DNA of 64,000 nt from Clostridiales bacterium (GTDB taxonomy: Bacteria; Bacillota; Clostridia; Lachnospirales; Lachnospiraceae), in assembly GCA_018366495.1 (NCBI GenBank), contig JAGZHZ010000012.1, positions 1 to 64,000 of the forward strand. Reading direction: 5' to 3'. Of this stretch, positions 49,745-57,905 are shown in pieces (within the stretch, counting starts at the first letter, position 1; each line of letters begins with the position of its first letter). The notes below the pieces were generated by a model. It worked only from the letters and a program-made list of their open reading frames with translations. It made no database searches and was not told where the DNA came from. A program made the position numbers and the translations under genes.

Positions 49745-50375
49745 AATTCCAGAATTTCCATTTTATTTTTATCTTCTTTTCCCCTTCAAACAGACAATCA
49801 TACTCATCTTCTGTCAGAATATTTTTTAATTCTTGTTTTTCTTTTTCCGGAACAACGGCATGAATAGTATCAGCAAAGCACAGGTTCGGGAATACGACAC
49901 ACCACCAGTTCTGTCCTTCCGCCTTTCCGATGCACACTCTGAGCGCCTCATACGTTCCAGCTGGAAATGTGCAGTCTCCGTATGTCTTCACAGGAAATTC
50001 ATGCGGCTCCAGCTTCACCGTCACAGGATAATCATATCCTTCTGTGCGTATCACATTTTCAGCTGTATTTTTAATGTCTTCCAGATGATTTTGAATCGCT
50101 TTTCTTGTGCCGTCCAGATCAGAAATACCGTCCAGTTCTTCTTTTAAAAGTTTCAATACTTCTTCTTTTACTTTCATTTTTAATGCCTGATCTTCCTCGC
50201 TGTCGCTGTTTGCCAGAACGTGAAAACGGATAATCTCCTTCGCAATTTCTTGCTGCATCGTCTCGACTGCGCGCGTCTGCGAGCGGCATAAAATGACCCA
50301 AAACAGAAAACAGATCACTGCCGCTGTGCTTAAAATAAAAAACCGATCCCATCGTTTTTGTATTCTTTTTTCCAC
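49743..50375 (-). CDS. spoIIR: Stage II sporulation protein R
   Basis: A 210-residue secreted signalling protein made in the forespore, which triggers SpoIIGA to process pro-sigma E in the mother cell. N-terminal membrane or signal helix about 13-32; IRFHVLANSDSEEDQALKMKV (shown here as IRFHVLANSDS then EEDQALKMKV) and the GQNWWCVVFPNLCF segment (about 160-173) are hallmarks. GTG start at 50375 with AGGGAGG upstream. Indicates a spore-former. Confidence 0.93.
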   Translation of the reverse strand: MEKRIQKRWDRFFILSTAAVICFLFWVILCRSQTRAVETMQQEIAKEIIRFHVLANSDSEEDQALKMKVKEEVLKLLKEELDGISDLDGTRKAIQNHLEDIKNTAENVIRTEGYDYPVTVKLEPHEFPVKTYGDCTFPAGTYEALRVCIGKAEGQNWWCVVFPNLCFADTIHAVVPEKEKQELKNILTEDEYDCLFEGEKKIKIKWKFWN

Positions 50376-50404
50376 GTTCTGACCTCCCTGTGCGTTTCAT
50401 TTCT

Positions 50405-50495
50405 ATCTTTGAACCTCTTATGACTAAAGTCACAAATGTTCTCACCTTATTTATAAACGCGATCCGTCCCACACATAAAGATGTGGGCTTTTTGC
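50405..50495 (-). repeat. Degenerate IS200/IS605-like ends between spoIIR and gerAC
   Basis: On minus GCAAAAAGC is followed by CCCACA..TGTGGG (50468-50487) and ACGGATC, the same layout as GCAAAAAGC-hairpin-TAGTTCAC at 30539. A second hairpin with TGACTTTAGTCA (about 50419-50432) resembles ones near 3030 and 5463. No open frame in 50376-50534. Confidence 0.45.
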
Positions 50496-50534
50496 TTTTT
50501 CTATTTTAAGGATACCCTGTTTTTTTGTTTCTAA

Positions 50535-51134
50535 TCATCGTATGAGATCTATACGGTCTTTTTTTATCTCTGGAAGGACTGCTTCTCTTTCTTTTCTGAT
50601 CTCTCCCAGCAGATCACCCAGTGTCATCTCTTTTTCTTTTCCGATATCCGGATTATTTTTATACAGATTTTCCAGATAAAATCCAAATGAAGTATCGCCC
50701 TGCAGCGCCATATCAAGAATCTCCTCCCTGTCTTCTTCCTCGCACGAAAAGACCAGCATATTTCTGGCAAACACTGGTTTCTGCTCAAAATAACTGAGCA
50801 CTTCCTGAAATTTTTCTTTCTGTTCCATCAGATTTTTTCCAAAAACGACTGCCTTTAAATGGCTCATGTCCAGATATTTGTCTGATTGATACTGAAAGCT
50901 TTTCTCGATCTCATCCATCGTATCTCCTTTTGTAAGGACAGCTTCCTGTTTTTCTTCCTTTTTGTCACTTCCTTTTTCTCCTTCCAGATCCGGTATCGCA
51001 TAGAAAACTGCAAGCTGTCCGTCCTCCCACAGTACGACAGCCGCCGTGGGGAAATCTCTGTTTTCCAGTTCCACATTGCTGCACCCTGTCAAAAAAAGAG
51101 CGCACATCAGCAATATCACCCCTGCCTTTTTCAT
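50535..51134 (-). CDS. Ger(x)C-type spore germination lipoprotein, short form
   Basis: A 199-residue lipoprotein. The signal peptide ends in LTGC, giving a lipidated Cys at about residue 19. The N-terminal GerAC region is present (VELENRDFPTAAVVLW, KYLDMSHLKAVVFGKNL, ARNMLVFSCEED), but classic GerC proteins have 350-400 residues and a second domain missing here. It overlaps gerAB by 4 nt. It belongs to the germinant receptor in the spore inner membrane. Truncation seems natural in length (clean stop, no frameshift seen), yet may be a lineage-specific form. Confidence 0.85.
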   Translation of the reverse strand: MKKAGVILLMCALFLTGCSNVELENRDFPTAAVVLWEDGQLAVFYAIPDLEGEKGSDKKEEKQEAVLTKGDTMDEIEKSFQYQSDKYLDMSHLKAVVFGKNLMEQKEKFQEVLSYFEQKPVFARNMLVFSCEEEDREEILDMALQGDTSFGFYLENLYKNNPDIGKEKEMTLGDLLGEIRKEREAVLPEIKKDRIDLIR

Positions 51135-52225
51135 TTCTTTCCCCTCTCTTTCTTTTTTTGTGACAGAACAGCCAGCACGATCATGCACACTGCCAGAAGC
51201 GGCGCTAAAATACATCCGTTTGCAATCATATATAGTTTCACAGACGTCTCATACGTCCGGCACAAAAAGGCTCCGATACATACAAGCAGACCGCATGCAT
51301 ACGGCACCCATCTCTTATTCTGGCATTCCATCAGATTTTCAGCCATTGTTCTCATCGCAAACATTCCAATCCCCGTTCCTGCGAACAGACTCATCAGCAG
51401 CACTGCCAGAAATACAACGTCCCATCTCTGGAGAAATCCTCCCGGAATCGTTACATTTGTCATCAATGTCAAAATCGGCCACGGCAGTGATGCAATCCCT
51501 TCCTCTCCAAACACTCCAAGCCCTATCATGTACAGGATGACTACAATGCCTCCCGATATGACAATCCCCGCCGTCATCCTTCTTCTGCCGCCTTTTTTCT
51601 TTTTCAGAGGAGGAACGAGAAACGGGATTAAACTGATACTTCCAAAAGAAGTGAATACAAAAAATGCCGCTTTGAGCATCGAGAAATCCCACGGATCATG
51701 CCATGTCTGTATTTCCTGTATTTTCATCTCCGTCGCCGCAAAGACACTCATGAAAAACATGGGAATTAAAATCAGCAGAAACAGGATTTCACTCATTCTC
51801 CCCTGCTCTTCCAAGCCTGTTTCAGAGGCATAAATTCCGGCAATCACAATCAAAATAATCAGTGCTTCCATCGAATGATCGAACAAAAGATACTGATTTA
51901 CAATCTTTGTGAAAAGGCGGACAAGGTAAATCAGCTCAATGGCAAGAGATAAAAAGTACATTGCCCCGATCGCTCTTCGCATAAATGTTCCCATTGTCTC
52001 CTGAATGAAATCAAAAAAATGGTATCTGGCGCGCCTTCCAAGCCCATACAGCAAAATCCCATATAAAACCGTCAAAGCGATACCTGTCAGCAAACAGATG
52101 ACAAAGTTTCTGGCTGTTGTATCCTGGGCGAATTCAGGGAGCAGAAGACACATTTTCCCAATCCAGCTGATCACGAAGAGACACTGTACCTGCCGCGCTG
52201 TGATTTTATGATTTTCTGAAAACAT
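51131..52225 (-). CDS. Spore germination permease, GerAB family
   Basis: A 364-residue membrane protein of the amino-acid/polyamine/organocation fold with about ten helices. It starts HKITARQVQCLFVISWIG, typical of GerAB. The ATG at 52225 is supported by AAGGAG and starts 2 nt after the gerAA stop. GerAB binds the germinant within the GerA/B/C receptor; the specific germinant cannot be predicted. Confidence 0.9.
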   Translation of the reverse strand: MFSENHKITARQVQCLFVISWIGKMCLLLPEFAQDTTARNFVICLLTGIALTVLYGILLYGLGRRARYHFFDFIQETMGTFMRRAIGAMYFLSLAIELIYLVRLFTKIVNQYLLFDHSMEALIILIVIAGIYASETGLEEQGRMSEILFLLILIPMFFMSVFAATEMKIQEIQTWHDPWDFSMLKAAFFVFTSFGSISLIPFLVPPLKKKKGGRRRMTAGIVISGGIVVILYMIGLGVFGEEGIASLPWPILTLMTNVTIPGGFLQRWDVVFLAVLLMSLFAGTGIGMFAMRTMAENLMECQNKRWVPYACGLLVCIGAFLCRTYETSVKLYMIANGCILAPLLAVCMIVLAVLSQKKKERGKK

Positions 52226-52227
52226 GG

Positions 52228-53712
52228 TCATTTCTCCTTCCATCGAAACCGGATTCTCTCTCCCCGTCTTGTAAACACAGGTCTTCTCTTTATCATCCAT
52301 GGCGGGAGTTTGATCACGCTGTCCTTCCATCCTGCCATCTCGTTGATTTCATCGCTGACAAACGGCATTAAATACGGGATTCCAAAACTTTTCAGCCTTG
52401 CCAGATGGGATAAAAGCAAAAACCATGCAAATACAAATCCGGCAATTCCAAAAAAACTACAGCACAAAATCACGCCAAATTTCACGAGACGGCATGCTTC
52501 TGCAAACTCTTCATTTGGAATGGAAAAAGAGCAAAGCGCCGTCATCGCCACGATAATCACAACCATCGGGCTGACAAGGTTTGCCGTCACCGCTGCCTGG
52601 CCAATAATCAGTCCGCCCACAATTCCTATCGTGTTGCCGATCTGTCCCGGCATACGGATTCCTGCTTCCCTCAAAAGTTCAAATGAAATTTCCAGCAGAA
52701 TCACTTCCACTACCCCTGGAAATGGTACGCCTTCGCGCGCCATCGACAGAGAGAGAATCAGATTTGTCGGCAAAATCTGAGTGTGAAAATTTGTGACGGC
52801 AAGATAAAGTCCAGGCAGTGAGATCGCCAGAAAAGCAGCCACATATCGCAGAAGCCTTAAAAATGTCACCATCAGAAAGTGACTGTAATAGTCATCCGGT
52901 GTCTGAAAAAATGAATGATACGTCGTGGGCAGTATCAATGCCTGAGGAGAATTATCACTGAGCAGAACAATTCTGCCCTCCAGAATCGCCATCGCCGCCT
53001 TATCCGGCCGCTCCGTTGTCTGATACTGCGGAAATGGAGAATACCACGTCTCCTTTGTCACCTGCTCAATCACTCCCGAGTCCATGACACCGTCAATCTC
53101 AAATGATTCCAGTTCCTGCTCCATTTTTTTTACAAGATCTGGATAGGCCAGATCCTCCAAATACACAAGCGCTGTCATTGTATGCGAATGCTGGCCCACC
53201 GGTTTTTCTTTTACTTTCAGCCGCGTATCACGGATACGTTTTCTGATAAGGGCACTGTTTATCTTTTCTGATTCTGTAAAAGATTCATTGGAACCACGCA
53301 GTACTTTTTCTGATTCAGACTTAGATACGCCAAGTCCGGGATATCCTTTTGTGCCGATTTTAATTGCTTTGTCATATCCATCTATTAAAAACAGGGCGTT
53401 TCCTGCAAGCATTGCGCTCATCCCGCCGGAAAGATCAGAAAACTCAGCTGTATCAGCCATTCCCAACGCATTTTGACTTATAGATGGGATAATTTTTTCA
53501 TCTTCCATCTCCTCCAGCTGTGTCAGCAACTTTCCAAGGGCAGAGTCCTGCATAATCAGATTGCTGATTGCACTCTCCACATAGACAAGCAGACAGTTTA
53601 CCTGCTTTCTTTTTCCGATCTTCATCTTCTTCTGAATAATATCCGCACAGTCTGTACACATTGTCTTGATTCTTTTTTCATTTTTCTCCAGCTCCTTTGA
53701 GATATCTCCCAT
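52228..53712 (-). CDS. Spore germination protein, GerAA family
   Basis: A 494-residue receptor subunit. N-terminal soluble domain to about 290, then four to five membrane helices. Family signatures are DGVMDSGVIEQ, RPDKAAMAILEGRIVLLSDNSP (shown as RPDKAAMAILEGR then IVLLSDNSP), FPGVVEVILLEISFELLREAG in part, and QAAVTANLVSP. ATG at 53712 follows a perfect AAGGAGGT. First gene of the gerAA-AB-AC operon. Its leader carries structured repeat copy B. Confidence 0.95.
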   Translation of the reverse strand: MGDISKELEKNEKRIKTMCTDCADIIQKKMKIGKRKQVNCLLVYVESAISNLIMQDSALGKLLTQLEEMEDEKIIPSISQNALGMADTAEFSDLSGGMSAMLAGNALFLIDGYDKAIKIGTKGYPGLGVSKSESEKVLRGSNESFTESEKINSALIRKRIRDTRLKVKEKPVGQHSHTMTALVYLEDLAYPDLVKKMEQELESFEIDGVMDSGVIEQVTKETWYSPFPQYQTTERPDKAAMAILEGRIVLLSDNSPQALILPTTYHSFFQTPDDYYSHFLMVTFLRLLRYVAAFLAISLPGLYLAVTNFHTQILPTNLILSLSMAREGVPFPGVVEVILLEISFELLREAGIRMPGQIGNTIGIVGGLIIGQAAVTANLVSPMVVIIVAMTALCSFSIPNEEFAEACRLVKFGVILCCSFFGIAGFVFAWFLLLSHLARLKSFGIPYLMPFVSDEINEMAGWKDSVIKLPPWMIKRRPVFTRRGERIRFRWKEK

Positions 53713-53746
53713 GAACACACACCTCCTTCTTTGAAATTTTCAGACG

Positions 53747-53878
53747 AAAGAATCTCGCTTGCGACATTCTCCGCCTGCGCCAGACCGCATGAACGACATA
53801 TTTTCATTCTGCCGCAGTCCGATCCTCGCGCAGCGTTTTTGTTTTATAGTAAATTTTATTTCCTATAAAACAAAAAAA
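53747..53878 (-). repeat. Structured interspersed repeat, copy B
   Basis: A 132-nt relative of the element at 45672-45804, same orientation relative to the downstream gene. On minus: TTTTTGTTTTATAG/CTATAAAACAAAAA stem starting in the terminator T-run, a GC-rich stem, GTCTG..CAGGC and a TCGC-AA-GCGA hairpin inside AGAAT/ATTCT. In the leader of gerAA. Confidence 0.7.
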
Positions 53879-53903
53879 GCAGGAGATCCATTTTCTCCTG
53901 CTT
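53877..53903 (-). terminator. Terminator of GntR regulator gene
   Basis: A perfect 10-bp stem AAGCAGGAGA/TCTCCTGCTT (53877-53886 with 53894-53903) with TTTTTTTG on the minus side, 25 nt past the stop at 53929. Confidence 0.85.
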
Positions 53904-53928
53904 CTTATCTTTTCCCTTTTTTTTAGCT

Positions 53929-54624
53929 TTATACTTTTTCGTCCATACGGCTTTTCTCAGAAGTTAAGCTGTCAATAATACACTTCCTCTGATTTTCAAT
54001 ATGCACTTTCACCGCATTTCCGGCTTTCACCGGATCGTGTTTTTTCAGCGCTTTTCGGATGGCCTCATGCTCGTCCACCAATGTCTTGTGCATTCTCTTG
54101 TCTTTTAAATATTCCATGCGGTAGCGGTACATCTGCTCTCTTAAATTGTTCAGAAGCTGCAGTAATCTGCGGTTGTTTGTCGCTCCGTAAATAATCTCAT
54201 GAAACTTGATATCTGCCTGCACAGATTCCACCAGATCTTCTCCCATCAGCGCACGTTTAAATTCGATCCCTGCATTTTTCAGTTCCTGAAGCTGTATCTC
54301 CGTTATATTCTGGCAGGCATTCTGCACAGCGAGAATTTCCAGCACGCCGCGCACTTCCAGTACATCTTCCAGATCTTTGATGGTGATCTCCGCGACTACG
54401 GCTCCTTTTCTTGGAATCATAAGGACAAGACCTTCCAGCTCTAATTTTCGGATTGCTTCTCTGACAGGAGTTCTGCTGACTCCAAGCCGGTTTGCAAGCT
54501 GAATTTCCATCAGCCTCTCTCCCGGTTTCAGCTCTCCTTTTAAAATTGCCTGACGAAGTGTATTAAACACGACATCCCGCAGCGGCAGATATTCATTCAT
54601 ATCAACGTTAAATTCATGTCCCAT
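53929..54624 (-). CDS. GntR/FadR-family transcriptional regulator
   Basis: A 231-residue regulator. The winged helix (about 10-75) shows LRDVVFNTLRQAILKGEL, GERLMEIQLANRLGVSRTPVREA and the wing; the C-terminal FCD domain (about 85-215) has the metal-binding pattern including Asp in DIKFHEIIYGA and His in VDEHEAIRKAL and VKVHIENQ. ATG at 54624 follows GGAGG. It lies directly downstream of ispE (31 nt), an arrangement seen often in Clostridia. Ligand unknown. Confidence 0.9.
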   Translation of the reverse strand: MGHEFNVDMNEYLPLRDVVFNTLRQAILKGELKPGERLMEIQLANRLGVSRTPVREAIRKLELEGLVLMIPRKGAVVAEITIKDLEDVLEVRGVLEILAVQNACQNITEIQLQELKNAGIEFKRALMGEDLVESVQADIKFHEIIYGATNNRRLLQLLNNLREQMYRYRMEYLKDKRMHKTLVDEHEAIRKALKKHDPVKAGNAVKVHIENQRKCIIDSLTSEKSRMDEKV

Positions 54625-54655
54625 GCAAACCTCCATCTATCTATTCCTACTATTT

Positions 54656-55516
54656 TTATTTTATTTTCGTCATAAAAAGATCACGGCACCATTTTTTCTC
54701 TTTCATTTTGCTGTAAGCATACTGAAATTTCTCCTCATCGTCAAACAGTCCAAATACCGTGGGACCGCTGCCGCTCATCATCGCATTCAGAGCGCCATAT
54801 CGGATCATATCCTGTTTTATTTTCTCCACGACAGGGTATTTTACTGCCGTAACACTTTCCAGCACATTTTCCATCTTTGACGCCAGCGCATGGAGGTCTC
54901 CTTCCTTTAAAGCCTGCATCTGACTGTCAATGTCAGGATGATGTCTCAGCTCATTTGCTTTTAAATTCGTATACACGAATTTTGTGGACACATCCACATC
55001 CGGTTTCGCAAGCAAGATAAAACATTTCGGCGCCGCCGGAAGAAATGTGAGCTTCTCCCCGATTCCTTCTGCCAGAGCTGTTCCGCCTTTTATACAGTAC
55101 GGCACATCTGCTCCGATTCTGACTGCATATCCGGCAAGCTCCGCATCTGACAGTCCCAAATCAAACATTCGATTCATTCCTCTCATGACGGCTGCCGCAT
55201 CCGAACTTCCTCCCGCCAGCCCTGCAGCAGACGGAATTTTCTTGTCCAGTCTGATAAAAATGCCTTGTTCTATTTTAAATTCATCCGCCATCAGTTTCGC
55301 CGCTTTATAGACAAGATTCTTCTCATTTACAGGCAGCCATGGCAGATTACATTTCCCTTTTATTCCCTTTTTTTCTGTTCGATACAGTCGAATCTGATCA
55401 CACAACTGAAGATTCTGCATAATCATGCGCACTTCGTGATACCCATCTTCTCTTCTTCTGATCACATCCAAACCAAGATTAATTTTCGCAAATGCTTTTT
55501 CTCTGATTTCTCTCAT
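54656..55516 (-). CDS. ispE: 4-diphosphocytidyl-2-C-methyl-D-erythritol kinase
   Basis: A 286-residue GHMP kinase of the non-mevalonate isoprenoid route, phosphorylating CDP-ME. FAKINLGLDV (about 9-18) holds the catalytic Lys, GGSSDAAAV with PSAAGLA before it (about 96-112) is the ATP glycine loop, and MSGSGPTVFG (about 244-253) the third motif. The downstream GntR gene follows in 31 nt. Full length. Confidence 0.96.
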   Translation of the reverse strand: MREIREKAFAKINLGLDVIRRREDGYHEVRMIMQNLQLCDQIRLYRTEKKGIKGKCNLPWLPVNEKNLVYKAAKLMADEFKIEQGIFIRLDKKIPSAAGLAGGSSDAAAVMRGMNRMFDLGLSDAELAGYAVRIGADVPYCIKGGTALAEGIGEKLTFLPAAPKCFILLAKPDVDVSTKFVYTNLKANELRHHPDIDSQMQALKEGDLHALASKMENVLESVTAVKYPVVEKIKQDMIRYGALNAMMSGSGPTVFGLFDDEEKFQYAYSKMKEKKWCRDLFMTKIK

Positions 55517-55624
55517 GCTCTCAAAACCCTTTCATTGTATACAAAGTACATTATACATTTTTATTCTATCATGTTCCCCAAAAAAAGTAAAGTTTGTGAT
55601 TTTTTGCAGCTTTTGACAAAAAAT

Positions 55625-55677
55625 CTCCGTATTTCTGCATAAGCCGAAACATTTTTCGGTTTGCCAAAAATACGGAG
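55625..55677 (-). terminator. Terminator of the SPOCS/LysM gene
   Basis: CTCCGTATTT (55625-55634) pairs with AAATACGGAG (55668-55677), with inner CCGAAA/TTTCGG, and TTTTTTG on the minus side just before 55620. Confidence 0.85.
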
Positions 55678-55684
55678 GTCTTTT

Positions 55685-57253
55685 TTATACTGCAGTGTCC
55701 ACCATCTTCACGATGAACAGGCAGTCTCCCGGTTTGATTTCAGATGTTTCCAGGCCGCTCATTTCCTGTATATTTTCCATCGTCGTGTCATATTTTTTTG
55801 CAATCTGCCACAACGTATCCCCAGGCTGTACAACATATCCTGTCATACTCGGAAGATCTTGGATTCGCTTCCAGTCCAGTTCTTTCTCTTCGATCTCCTG
55901 AATACAGGCAATCGGATACTCTTGAACCACAAATGCGCTTAAGCTGACGTTCACCTTCATCTCGATCTCTTCGCTGTCCATCATAGAGACGGTCAGCTGT
56001 TCCAGATCCCCGTGCAGCGAATATTTACACGATCCGTCCATCCCTTCTGCCTCAATTTTCTGCTGGAACGGCACAATGCCGTGAATCACGGCAAATGGTT
56101 TTGCATCGTCTGCTGTGATGTATAAAATGGAGACAGATACCGCTCCTTCTGCTCGAAGTCCTTCCGCCGTGACAATGACTTCATCTACTTTCACATCTCC
56201 CCTGCTATGACAGATCTGAAGCATTTTAGGCTGACTGTTCTCCATTTTTACATGATTGACTGCCTTGCAGCTTGCCACATTTTTCATCAGCAGACTTTCG
56301 CAGACCTCCTCCTGCACAACCGGAATCAGTTGTCTTCCCGGTGTATGTACGTCTTCTAAAATCTGAACGTTTTCTTCCTCATACAGTTTAATGTCAAGAT
56401 CCAGAACGGCATCTGCCTGAACCATCCGCCCTTCTCCGTCTGTATCATTTCTGACTTCCAGACTGTATTTTCCCATGGAGACTTCCACATCCGACAGCAG
56501 TTTCTGAAGGGATTCGCTGCATTCCAGCTGTTCCTGAAATGGCTGGGTCGTCTCAATCCATTGAGCTGCGCTGTTTTCCCCTTCCGGTTCATACAGAAAA
56601 AAGATCTGCATCTCTCCTCGCGCCTCAATCTTTCCATCGAGCAGCTTCACCTGAACTCCCCTCAGCTGAATATCGCTCCACAAGACTTCCTGAATATTTG
56701 GTTTATTAGAAGGAAGCAGGATCTCCTTTTTCACTCTCAAAATATCTCTTTTCTGACTTTTCATCTGAAGAATCTGTGCCTGCTTCATCTTCATGCTGAT
56801 CTTTCCAGCGGACGGAATTCCGGTTGCAGCCATCACTTCCGTATTTTCTTCTATACATGCGGCCAGAGTCAGAACAGCTTTTCCGCTTAATTTTCTAGAA
56901 TTGATCACACTTACATTCAAGTCTTCCACATTCCATTTCAGCCGTACACCGTCACCGCTCTCTGCCCCCTCCAGACGGATCGTCTCCTCAAAAGGTACCG
57001 TCGTCTCCATATGGCTGACTCCTCTTTCTTTTGTCTCGGCAATGTAAAGTACATGGATCGAAAGTACGCCTTTTACTGTCACCTGACCTGTGCTGACTTT
57101 CAAATCCTCCATTCTGACTTCCCCTGAGGACTCCACAATCGTTCCCACATCAGGCTTACTGTCTGGAACATTAAAATCCTCCTCCAGACTGATCTGACTG
57201 ACACCACGGCATTTCAGACGGTTCATGTGAATCTTTTTCTTCAATAATTCCAT
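55685..57253 (-). CDS. SPOCS (DUF3794) and LysM domain protein
   Basis: A 522-residue soluble protein. Three SPOCS/DUF3794 beta units are seen (about 10-160, 170-310, 320-450), each with a DVKV..V..EG....GAVSVSILYI-type pattern, and the last 45 residues are a LysM (GYVVQPGDTLWQIAKKY ... IKPGDCLFIV). This family is linked to spore coat or exosporium assembly in Clostridia (CotL/SipL-like; SipL binds SpoIVA in Clostridioides difficile). AAAGGGGG precedes the ATG. Likely a spore morphogenetic protein. Confidence 0.88.
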   Translation of the reverse strand: MELLKKKIHMNRLKCRGVSQISLEEDFNVPDSKPDVGTIVESSGEVRMEDLKVSTGQVTVKGVLSIHVLYIAETKERGVSHMETTVPFEETIRLEGAESGDGVRLKWNVEDLNVSVINSRKLSGKAVLTLAACIEENTEVMAATGIPSAGKISMKMKQAQILQMKSQKRDILRVKKEILLPSNKPNIQEVLWSDIQLRGVQVKLLDGKIEARGEMQIFFLYEPEGENSAAQWIETTQPFQEQLECSESLQKLLSDVEVSMGKYSLEVRNDTDGEGRMVQADAVLDLDIKLYEEENVQILEDVHTPGRQLIPVVQEEVCESLLMKNVASCKAVNHVKMENSQPKMLQICHSRGDVKVDEVIVTAEGLRAEGAVSVSILYITADDAKPFAVIHGIVPFQQKIEAEGMDGSCKYSLHGDLEQLTVSMMDSEEIEMKVNVSLSAFVVQEYPIACIQEIEEKELDWKRIQDLPSMTGYVVQPGDTLWQIAKKYDTTMENIQEMSGLETSEIKPGDCLFIVKMVDTAV

Positions 57254-57297
57254 TTCAAATCCCCCTTTTTCTTTTTTGTCTTCTTTCGTCCTGCTCC

Positions 57298-57699
57298 CTA
57301 GGCAAAACTGACCTCTTTATCGGTTTGTTTGATTTTTAAGACAATAAAAGGATAGGACTCAATTTGTTTTATCTCTTTTTTTCGAGCCGGTCCTATCAGA
57401 GTTGTGCTTACATAAACCGTATTTTCCAACATAGAACATTCTTCTACAGAAATGCTATATCCCCCTGTCTCCTGCTTTCCATACCCCCTCACGATATACA
57501 GATATCCATCCGCCTCATATGTCAGCCTGCATTCATTTTCTTTCTGATTTTCAATCAGCTGGGCAAGCTCTTCCGGCAGATTTTCTGCTGTCACAACCGT
57601 ATATTCCAGAGCAGTTCTCTCAGGTTCCTCCTCTTTTTTGGAGCATCCTGCCAGCATGGCACAGAGCAGCAGCAACCATATCCATCTTTTCAACTGCAT
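57298..57699 (-). CDS. Lipoprotein with PrcB-like C-terminal domain
   Basis: A 133-residue predicted lipoprotein. Signal peptide 1-18 ending LAGC, so Cys19 would be lipidated. The rest matches the PrcB C-terminal domain, with GYGKQETGGYSISVE (about 73-87) as hallmark; in Treponema PrcB is a subunit of the dentilisin protease complex. Here no protease is next to it. It lies 44 nt upstream of the SPOCS/LysM gene and may be co-transcribed. Confidence 0.8.
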   Translation of the reverse strand: MQLKRWIWLLLLCAMLAGCSKKEEEPERTALEYTVVTAENLPEELAQLIENQKENECRLTYEADGYLYIVRGYGKQETGGYSISVEECSMLENTVYVSTTLIGPARKKEIKQIESYPFIVLKIKQTDKEVSFA

Positions 57700-57752
57700 A
57701 CCATCCCGTGTTCTTTATTCTATTCATATTCTTTTTTCTATTTTTTATTCCT

Positions 57753-57847
57753 AAGGCAGTTCGGTTTCTTTTAATCCTGTTTCTTTCTTAGAAAAAAGAG
57801 ATAGAGTCTTCATGGTTCCTTACTAAGCAAAAAGATAGAACTGCCTT
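57753..57847. repeat. Long-range inverted repeat
   Basis: AAGGCAGTTC (57753-57762) and GAACTGCCTT (57838-57847) form a 10-bp stem around 75 nt. It lies between the PrcB-like gene and pabC with an IS605-like end right beside it, and may be part of the same insertion or a terminator. Confidence 0.35.
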
Positions 57848-57865
57848 CCTCCAGATTGAAACTGG

Positions 57866-57905
57866 TAAACTACCGATCACCTAAAAGTAATAGGTTTTCT
57901 GGCTA
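57866..57905 (-). repeat. Orphan IS200/IS605-like end overlapping the pabC 3' end
   Basis: On minus TAGCCAGAAAACC, then CTTTTAGGTGATCGGTAGTTTA, is a copy of the repeat at 32338-32380. It overlaps the pabC coding end, so the stop codon of pabC (57877) lies within the repeat. Confidence 0.65.
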
